A stretch of 20,442 nucleotides of DNA. Origin: Christensenella sp. UBA1252 (lineage in GTDB: Bacteria > Bacillota > Clostridia > Christensenellales > CAG-1252). This document shows positions 15,415 to 20,442 of the stretch, piece by piece. Made by a program: the position numbers and the translations under genes. The stretch spans positions 10,926 to 31,367 of the forward strand of contig DBVY01000023.1 in assembly GCA_002308575.1 (NCBI GenBank), given 5' to 3'. The notes under the pieces were generated by a model. The model searched no databases, was not told the origin of the DNA, and saw nothing but the letters and a program-made list of their open reading frames with translations. Positions within the stretch are counted from its first letter, which is position 1. Every line of letters begins with the position of its first letter.

Positions 15415-16449
15415 ATGAAAAAGAGATACATGGTTGGGATCGCCATATTGATCCTCGCTCTCCTAATCGGAATGACGGGTTGCGGGCTCTTCGAAAGCGG
15501 CGCGGATTCTCTCGCCAATTCGGGATCCGGAACTTCGTCCGGCACGACGCAAAAAACGACGACCTACACGAACGTCACCAAAGCCGAGCTTGAAAAAGCC
15601 TTGACCGATTATCGCGAGATCGCCGAAACGCTTTCCGATCGCGTAACTTCGCTCGAAGAAGCGGTGCGCGACGCCGTCGGTCAATCCAAAGCGAACATCG
15701 GCGCCTACGCCGTAACTTACGTGGACAGCGTTATGAGCCTTTCCTGTATGGAGGCGCAATATAACCTCGGTTGCCAAGGCACGGGCTTCATCATTTCCGA
15801 AGACGGCTACGTGATCACGAATAACCACGTCGTCTATTACGAAGAAACGGTCTACGACACGTCCAACGTGCAACGCGGCTGGTTCGGCTATCAATACGGC
15901 ACGAAAAAGGTTTCGGGCGAATATTCCTCGATCACCGGCGTTTTCGACGTCGCAAGCAAATATTATCGCAACGGAACGGTTTATAACCTCGAATTCGTGT
16001 ATCGCGATCCCGATTACGATCTCGCGCTTTGTAAACTCGTGGAAGAAGTTCCCGTCGGCGACCATTGGACGGCGATCCCCTTCTATGACGGCGAAGTCAA
16101 CCGCGGCGACGAAGTCCTGCTTCTCGGTAACGCCTACGGATTCGGTCTTTCCGCAACGAGCGGTATCGTTTCCGCAACGGGCAAAACTTTCTCGGATTCT
16201 CCGAAACTCACGTTTATCCAAACGGATGCGGCGATCAACAGCGGCAACTCGGGCGGCCCCGCGATCAATATCTACGGCGGTCTGATCGGCGTCGTAAACA
16301 GCAAGTTCTCAAGCGCCCAAATCGAGAATATGGGCTTCGCGATCGAGCTGACCAAACTCGAAACCTTCCTGACCGACGCGAAAACGACAAAAGGCGCAAC
16401 GGTCGGATATAAGACCGTATCGGCACCGCAGCTTAGTCAAGCCGCTTAA
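15415..16449 (+). CDS. HtrA-like trypsin-family serine protease, lipoprotein, no PDZ domain
   Basis: A secreted, membrane-anchored serine endopeptidase of the S1C type, probably acting on misfolded or specific envelope proteins. In the 344-residue product a basic start and hydrophobic stretch end in a lipobox, MTGC, with C23 as lipid anchor. A Ser/Gly/Thr linker runs to about 50, and a likely coiled coil lies at about 55-90. The protease domain has all three catalytic residues: H138 in TNNHVV, D202 in DYDLALCK, and S279 in NSGNSGGP. The protein ends soon after the protease fold, so the PDZ domain typical of HtrA/DegP is absent. ATG follows AAAGGAG. It stands alone, with a strong terminator just behind it. 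Confidence 0.9.
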   Translation: MKKRYMVGIAILILALLIGMTGCGLFESGADSLANSGSGTSSGTTQKTTTYTNVTKAELEKALTDYREIAETLSDRVTSLEEAVRDAVGQSKANIGAYAVTYVDSVMSLSCMEAQYNLGCQGTGFIISEDGYVITNNHVVYYEETVYDTSNVQRGWFGYQYGTKKVSGEYSSITGVFDVASKYYRNGTVYNLEFVYRDPDYDLALCKLVEEVPVGDHWTAIPFYDGEVNRGDEVLLLGNAYGFGLSATSGIVSATGKTFSDSPKLTFIQTDAAINSGNSGGPAINIYGGLIGVVNSKFSSAQIENMGFAIELTKLETFLTDAKTTKGATVGYKTVSAPQLSQAA

Positions 16450-16455
16450 AAAAAT

Positions 16456-16477
16456 CGGGGCATCGCCCCGTTTTTTT
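16456..16477 (+). terminator. Terminator of the protease gene
   Basis: CGGGGC-ATC-GCCCCG (16456-16470) followed by seven Ts, starting six bases after the stop codon. A textbook intrinsic terminator. The As before the stem could also let it work on the other strand. Confidence 0.93.
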
Positions 16478-16560
16478 ATACTGCTGCCACACTCTGCGAT
16501 TTTATGAATTCACGCAATAGCAAGGTTGCCATTCATTCAAATATATTCCATTAAGGCGAT

Positions 16561-16731
16561 AGGAAAACGTGCAGATGCGAGGCTCTTTTGATCTCTCGCC
16601 CCTGCGGATTTGTAGGTTGCCGCAAATGCGAGGCTCGGCAAAGCAACGCGAATGAGCGTACTCCTTGTACGTGATTTTGCGGCGCCGCAGACACTTAACG
16701 ACGCAGTTGCACAAGATACAAAGCCGCAAAA
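16561..16731. repeat. Structured, repeat-like intergenic region
   Basis: The 270 bases between the protease terminator and the T-box promoter hold no convincing gene. The left part (16478-16560) shows nothing clear. The right part is rich in repeats. ATGCGAGGCTC occurs twice (16574-16584, 16626-16636). GTTGCCG pairs with CGGC and GCAAC around 16616-16648. CGTAC-TCCTT-GTACG is a hairpin (16657-16671), TGCGGCGCCGCA is a perfect palindrome (16678-16689), and TTTTGCGGC/GCCGCAAAA is a 9-bp inverted pair (16675-16683 with 16723-16731). Such stacked structure suggests a dispersed intergenic repeat or an unrecognised RNA rather than plain spacer. Confidence 0.45.
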
Positions 16732-16778
16732 AATTTTTTAAAAAAGTTGTTGACACACAAAAAAACGCGATGTAGAAT
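16728..16778 (+). promoter_or_regulatory. Consensus promoter of the trpB2 leader, with an A/T tract upstream
   Basis: Perfect TTGACA (16750-16755), a 17-base spacer and TAGAAT (16773-16778, one mismatch) form the strongest promoter in the window. Directly upstream, 16728-16745 is pure A and T in blocks, fitting an UP element that binds the RNA polymerase alpha subunits. Expected transcript start is near 16785. A strong constitutive promoter is usual when control is by attenuation downstream. Confidence 0.88.
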
Positions 16779-16784
16779 GAAGAA

Positions 16785-17057
16785 AACCGAAGAGGAAGAA
16801 GAGTAAGCTAATCGCTTCCCTACCAGAGAGCCGCGGGTGGTGTGATCGCGGCAGGGAAAATTAGACCGAATGGGCTTCCGAGGGCTTTGCGGAACGGGCA
16901 ACCAAGTATGTGAAGTCGGAGCGCGATCTCCGTTATCAACGTCGAGCGTATGGTAGTACGCGAAAAAAGTGGGCGCGTTAGCGTCAAGCAGGGTGGCACC
17001 GCAGGAACAAATAATCCTGTCCCGGCATAAGGAATATGCTTGGGGCAGGTTTTTTAT
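16785..17057 (+). promoter_or_regulatory. T-box riboswitch, tryptophan specificity
   Basis: The leader binds a tRNA and lets transcription continue only when that tRNA is uncharged. Stem I base is GGAAG/CTTCC (16794-16798 with 16875-16879). The specifier loop has AGTA at 16802-16805 and GAA-TGG on the other side, giving specifier UGG (16871-16873), a Trp codon. Above it are CTAAT/ATTAG and TTCCCT/AGGGAA, an AG-rich bulge, and GCCGCG/CGCGGC closing a loop with GGTG. Further stems include GCGTA/TACGC. The conserved T-box AGGGTGGCACCGCAGG is at 16990-17005. Its UGGC would pair with GCCA, matching the G discriminator usual in bacterial tRNA-Trp. It controls trpB2 79 bases downstream. Confidence 0.95.
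17016..17055 (+). terminator. T-box attenuator terminator
   Basis: CCTGTCCC (17016-17023) pairs with GGGGCAGG (17042-17049), with one G-U pair, followed by six Ts. It would exclude the antiterminator that includes the T-box sequence, giving stop when tRNA-Trp is charged. Confidence 0.9.
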
Positions 17058-17135
17058 CCCCCGAAGCAGGCAGAAATGGAAATCGGCGCGGAAAGCGCGA
17101 AAATCACCGCAAATGCGGCAAAGGAGGAAAACACT

Positions 17136-18515
17136 ATGAGCAAACAAGAAAAAGTCATTCCCTACAAGATCTATCTCGAAGAATCCGAGATGCCCAAGAC
17201 CTGGTACAACGTGCGCGCCGACATGAAAGAGAAGCCCGATCCTCTTGTCAATCCCGGCACCGGAAAGCCGGTCACGAAAGCGGATCTCGCTCCCGTCTTC
17301 TGCGAGGAACTCGTGGAACAGGAGTTGGATAACGAAACGCGTTTCGTGGAGATCCCCGAAGAAATTCGGAATTTCTATAAGATGTATCGTCCGTCCCCGC
17401 TCGTCCGCGCATACTGCTTGGAAGAGAAATTGCAAACGCCCGCCAAGATCTACTATAAGTTCGAAGGCAACAACACGAGCGGCAGCCACAAATTGAATTC
17501 CGCGATCGCCCAAGCCTACTACGCAAAGAAGCAAGGCCTCAAAGGCGTAACGACCGAAACCGGCGCAGGACAATGGGGCACCGCGCTTTCGATGGCGTGC
17601 GCATACCTCGGCATCGATTGCAAAGTCTATATGGTTAAATGCTCCTACGAGCAAAAGCCGTTCCGCCGCGAAGTTATGCGCACCTACGGCGCTTCCGTGA
17701 CGCCCTCTCCCTCGATGGAAACCGAGATCGGAAAGAAGATGCTCGCAGAGTTCCCCGGAACGACCGGCAGCCTCGGTTGCGCGATCTCCGAAGCCGTGGA
17801 AAAGGCGGTCACGACGCCCGGCTATCGTTACGTCCTCGGCAGCGTTTTGAACCAAGTCCTTCTCCATCAATCGGTCATCGGCCTCGAAACCAAAGCCGCT
17901 TTGGATAAATACGGCGTCAAGCCCGACATCATCATCGGTTGCGCGGGCGGCGGCAGCAACCTCGGCGGTTTGATCGCGCCGTTTATGGGCGAAAAGCTCA
18001 GAGGCGAAGCGGACTACAGGATCATCGCGGTCGAACCCGCAAGTTGCCCGAGCTTTACCCGCGGCGTCTATGCTTACGACTTCTGCGACACCGGCAGGAT
18101 TTGCCCGCTCGCGAAGATGTACACGCTCGGCAGCGACTTCATCCCCTCCGCGATCCATGCGGGCGGCTTGCGCTACCACGGAATGAGCCCGATCCTTTCC
18201 AAGCTCTATCACGACGGCTATATGGAAGCCACGACCGTCAAGCAAACCGAGGTCTTCGCGGCGGCTGAGTACTTCGCGAGAACGGAAGGCATTCTTCCCG
18301 CTCCCGAAAGCTCCCACGCGATCCGCGTTGCGATCGACGAGGCTTTGAAATGCAAGGAAACGGGCGAAGAAAAGACGATCGTCTTCGGACTCACCGGCAC
18401 GGGTTACTTCGATATGTACGCCTACGAGAAGTTCCACGACGGCGTTATGGAGGACTATATTCCCTCGGACGAAGAGCTCCAAAAATCCATCGCGTCCCTG
18501 CCGAAGATCGACTGA
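17136..18515 (+). CDS. trpB2: Tryptophan synthase beta chain, TrpB2 type
   Basis: TrpB joins indole and serine to make tryptophan in a PLP reaction. The TrpB2 branch often acts without TrpA, perhaps as an indole salvage enzyme. The 459-residue product has the long TrpB2 N-terminal extension (PYKIYLEESEMPKTWYNVRADM). The Schiff-base lysine is K119 in NTSGSHKLNSA. ETGAGQWG is at 141-148 and the PLP phosphate loop GGGSN at 271-275; RYHGMSPI and ESSHAI are also typical. The start at 17136 follows AAGGAGG by 8 bases. An earlier in-frame ATG at 17040 lies inside the attenuator and is rejected. The gene is alone behind a Trp T-box and before a terminator, with no trpA nearby. Confidence 0.95.
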   Translation: MSKQEKVIPYKIYLEESEMPKTWYNVRADMKEKPDPLVNPGTGKPVTKADLAPVFCEELVEQELDNETRFVEIPEEIRNFYKMYRPSPLVRAYCLEEKLQTPAKIYYKFEGNNTSGSHKLNSAIAQAYYAKKQGLKGVTTETGAGQWGTALSMACAYLGIDCKVYMVKCSYEQKPFRREVMRTYGASVTPSPSMETEIGKKMLAEFPGTTGSLGCAISEAVEKAVTTPGYRYVLGSVLNQVLLHQSVIGLETKAALDKYGVKPDIIIGCAGGGSNLGGLIAPFMGEKLRGEADYRIIAVEPASCPSFTRGVYAYDFCDTGRICPLAKMYTLGSDFIPSAIHAGGLRYHGMSPILSKLYHDGYMEATTVKQTEVFAAAEYFARTEGILPAPESSHAIRVAIDEALKCKETGEEKTIVFGLTGTGYFDMYAYEKFHDGVMEDYIPSDEELQKSIASLPKID

Positions 18516-18540
18516 TCCAAACACATTCATCAAGCAACAA

Positions 18541-18571
18541 AAAAGAGAATTCGTTCGCGAATTCTCTTTTT
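18541..18571. terminator. Two-way terminator shared by trpB2 and the HD-GYP gene
   Basis: A perfect 13-bp stem, AAAAGAGAATTCG with its complement around a TTCG loop (18541-18570). It is flanked by A-run and T-run, so it gives a T-tail on both strands. It lies between convergent genes, 25 bases after the trpB2 stop and 23 bases beyond the HD-GYP stop. Confidence 0.93.
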
Positions 18572-18593
18572 TATATAGTATATAGGTTGTTCG

Positions 18594-19943
18594 TTACGCT
18601 TCTTTCGCGCGATCCAAGGCTTGCTCTTGCGCTTTGCGTTCGGCGTCTTCGCGATCCATGATCTTCAACATAATCTTGGCGAATTCGGGGTCGAACTGCG
18701 TACCGATTCCTTTCTCGATCTCGGAGCGAACGACTTCCTCTTTTAAGGGCGCGCGATAACTCCTGTAAGACGTCATGGCGTCGTAAGCGTCCGCAACGGC
18801 GATGATTCGCGCGATCTCGGGGATATCTTTGCCTGCGAGTCCATCCGGATAGCCTTTGCCGTCAAAGCGTTCGTGGTGCGAGCGAGCGCCGACGCACAGA
18901 AACGGCGCCAATTTGATTTCGGAAAGGATCTGATCGCCGAGCGCGGGATGCTCTTTGATCTGCCTGAATTCGTCGTCCGTCAATTTGCCGACCTTGTTGA
19001 TGATATCGTGGCGAATGCCGATCTTGCCGACGTCGTGCAGGAGCGCCGCGAAATAGACCTGCTCGCATTTCGTTTTCGGAAGCCCCGCCGCTTCCGCGAT
19101 CTCTCGGGAATAAAGGGCGACGCGGGCGGAATGACCGCTCGTATACTTATCCTTTGCGTCGATCGCGCTTGCGAGCGCTTCCGCCGTCTGCTCAAACATC
19201 GCCGATTCCCGTTCTTTCCCTTCTTTATAGAGTTGCAGTTCGTGCAATCGCGCTTTATCCACGGTGTCGCCCAAATAACTCAATTCGTAGGTATAGAACG
19301 CGATCACGACGATCGCAAGCGTTAAATCGATAAACGAAACGCCGTAAAAGAAATATTGAACGACTGCAGCGATGACCGGCAACGAGATACAGGAAACCAT
19401 CAAGATCGCAAGCTTCCGCTTCATATAGCTTCGATATTGAACGATCGTCCAAATCTGCAAAGCGATCATAACCGCCGGTATAATATAGCTCAAAAGATAC
19501 GCGCCTCCGCGTTGATACACGTTATGTTCGTCGAAGGAATAGTAAATCCCCGTAAATTGCGAAATGATCAAAAGCAAGACACCGACGGTGAAAACGACGT
19601 CCGATATCATCAATTGGATCGGAACGTTTTGAAGTTTTCCGTTGTTTCTGTAAACGTCGATCAAAAGGCGGGTCACCAAGCAGACGATGACGAGCATCAA
19701 AAGAAACACCATTCCGTTGCTGATCCGAACCATGAAATAACCGAGATCACCTTCCACGCCCTGATACTTATAGGCGAACCGTTCGAAAAGGAGCAGCAGC
19801 ATAGCGGAAATCTGCATACAGATCAAATAACGCTTGGTCTTTTGCGGCAAAAACCGCGCAAAGATCGTCATGACAGCAAGAATGCCGCACATGCCGCTTA
19901 AAAACAACATAGCACTGAGTTGGTGCGCTTTTAAAAATTCCAT
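18594..19943 (-). CDS. Membrane-bound HD-GYP domain protein (putative cyclic-di-GMP phosphodiesterase)
   Basis: HD-GYP proteins hydrolyse cyclic-di-GMP, or in some cases related dinucleotides. The 449-residue product begins with about six to seven hydrophobic segments over residues 8-220, likely a membrane sensor. A charged linker helix follows at about 225-250. The catalytic domain has SGHSARV (H271), LLHDVGKIGI with HD at 303-304, the HP of EHPALGDQIL, HHERFDGKGYPDG with GYP at 364-366, and IAVADAYDAMTSYRSYR. All hallmark residues are present, so it should be active. The ATG at 19943 has a purine-rich AGGGGAGAGGG before it. A start 20 codons earlier would run toward the -10 and is rejected. 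It is transcribed from its own promoter behind the rRNA operon. The sensed signal is unknown. Confidence 0.92.
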   Translation of the reverse strand: MEFLKAHQLSAMLFLSGMCGILAVMTIFARFLPQKTKRYLICMQISAMLLLLFERFAYKYQGVEGDLGYFMVRISNGMVFLLMLVIVCLVTRLLIDVYRNNGKLQNVPIQLMISDVVFTVGVLLLIISQFTGIYYSFDEHNVYQRGGAYLLSYIIPAVMIALQIWTIVQYRSYMKRKLAILMVSCISLPVIAAVVQYFFYGVSFIDLTLAIVVIAFYTYELSYLGDTVDKARLHELQLYKEGKERESAMFEQTAEALASAIDAKDKYTSGHSARVALYSREIAEAAGLPKTKCEQVYFAALLHDVGKIGIRHDIINKVGKLTDDEFRQIKEHPALGDQILSEIKLAPFLCVGARSHHERFDGKGYPDGLAGKDIPEIARIIAVADAYDAMTSYRSYRAPLKEEVVRSEIEKGIGTQFDPEFAKIMLKIMDREDAERKAQEQALDRAKEA

Positions 19944-19974
19944 TCCCTCTCCCCTAAAAAATTTCCCCAACATT

Positions 19975-20003
19975 ATTGTACAAAAAAACGACAGATAATG
20001 CAA
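19975..20003 (-). promoter_or_regulatory. Promoter of the HD-GYP gene
   Basis: Minus strand TTGCAT (20003-19998), 17-base spacer, TACAAT (19980-19975), about 31 bases before the start codon. With the rRNA terminator upstream, this gives the gene independent transcription. The bases from 20004 to 20128 are low-complexity and T/C-rich with no further feature seen. Confidence 0.7.
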
Positions 20004-20128
20004 TATGCATTTTCGGAAAATTTCCCTTTTTTTCGGGTTTTTTCAAGCCTTTTTTCTTCTGCGGCGCGCCCTTCCCGAAAAAGCGCGTTCCGTATTCGTT
20101 TCGACAAAAAGAATTTACGAAAAAACAT

Positions 20129-20154
20129 AAAAAAAGAACTCGTTTCCGAGTTCT
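20129..20154 (-). terminator. rRNA operon terminator
   Basis: On the minus strand, an 8-bp stem (GAACTCG/CGAGTTC plus one A-T pair, 20135-20142 with 20147-20154) with a GAAA loop is followed by seven Ts. It lies 11 bases beyond the 5S rRNA 3' end. Confidence 0.9.
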
Positions 20155-20165
20155 CTTTTTTGGTA

Positions 20166-20281
20166 TCCGGCGGCGCCATCGTCTCCCGGGCCGTGTCCAG
20201 CCAAGTACATTCAGCGCGAAGAGGCTTAACTTCCGTGTTCGGGATGAGAACGGGTGGGTCCCTCTTGCCATTACCACCGGA
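20166..20281 (-). rRNA. rrf: 5S ribosomal RNA
   Basis: About 116 bases on the minus strand carry conserved 5S segments: ACCCGTTCTCATCCCGAAC, ACGGAAGTTAAGCCTC and TGGGAG-like CGGGAGA. The terminal helix TCCGGTGGT with GCCGCCGGA closes the molecule with two G-U pairs, which sets the ends. It sits about 90 bases after the 23S 3' end, the usual order. Confidence 0.96.
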
Positions 20282-20371
20282 ATGGTTGGATATCTTTTCA
20301 GCACATCCACAACTGCATAGTTCAATTAGCTTGCTTCAGATTCATATTTCTTGCCTAACCAAAATTGTCAG

Positions 20372-20442
20372 TGATTAAGCCCTCGACCTATTAGTATCGG
20401 TCAGCTTAATGCATTGCTGCACTTCCACCTCCGACCTATCTA
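20372..20442 (-). rRNA. rrl: 23S ribosomal RNA, 3' end only
   Basis: The last 71 bases, read on the minus strand, match the universal 23S 3' end: GGTGGAAGTGCAGCAATGCA, then GCTGACCGATACTAATAGGT and CGAGGGCTTAA. The exact 3' end is within a few bases. The rest of the gene lies outside the window. The 20282-20371 spacer to 5S has no tRNA. Confidence 0.95.

Noticed and set aside
16502..16756. 84-codon minus-strand frame in the spacer before trpB2
   Set aside because: It covers the palindromes and the duplicated 11-mer and starts inside the trpB2 promoter; the repeated EPRIC in it comes from the DNA repeat, not from protein structure.
16695..18533. Minus-strand open frame of 612 codons opposite trpB2
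   Set aside because: It is antisense to trpB2 and to the T-box leader and promoter; the product is low-complexity with no recognisable motif.
19976..20378. Small plus- and minus-strand frames across 5S rRNA and its terminator
   Set aside because: The sequence is rRNA and a terminator; the frames are incidental.
1..20442. CRISPR array, tRNA genes, prophage, transposase or defence system
   Set aside because: I looked for regular spaced repeats, cloverleaf-like sequences, and phage or transposase motifs and saw none; all sizeable genes have ordinary metabolic or housekeeping identities.

Overview
The window reads as chromosomal DNA of a low-to-mid GC Bacillota, most likely an uncultured gut-type Clostridia. 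The signs are strong AGGAGG-type ribosome binding sites, TTGACA/TATAAT promoters, a T-box leader, a YaaT/RicT protein, and gene strings that match the Bacillus subtilis holB-yaaT and metS-yabD-ksgA neighbourhood. No phage, plasmid, CRISPR or defence module is visible. The coding content is ordinary metabolism and information processing. The less ordinary signals are all non-coding or regulatory.

Left part (1-6396): the C-terminally cut start of an MscS-type channel gene and galE, both on the minus strand, with an array of tiny hairpins between them. Then comes a plus-strand operon, apparently run from one promoter at about 2036-2064: uxaB and uxaA (hexuronate catabolism), followed with almost no gaps by radC and a YgjP-like metallopeptidase gene. 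Bases 6397-6663 hold no gene, but they contain a possible small insertion (direct repeats, inverted ends, internal stems) and a two-way terminator.

Middle part (6664-15150): a minus-strand operon with 4-10 base overlaps, pgm, a YaaO-like PLP decarboxylase, holB and yaaT, faces away from a plus-strand operon metG, tatD and ksgA. In B. subtilis the homologues lie in one region in one direction. Here they are divergent, pgm heads the first set, and tmk, yaaQ, yaaR and rnmV are absent from their usual places.

Right part (15128-20442): a possible 57-residue ORF, a PDZ-less HtrA-like lipoprotein protease with its own terminator, a structured repeat-like spacer, and then a clear tryptophan T-box leader (specifier UGG, T-box UGGC) controlling a lone trpB2. 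A shared terminator separates trpB2 from a convergent membrane HD-GYP (cyclic-di-GMP phosphodiesterase type) gene. The window ends in the 3' part of an rRNA operon on the minus strand (23S 3' end, 5S, terminator).
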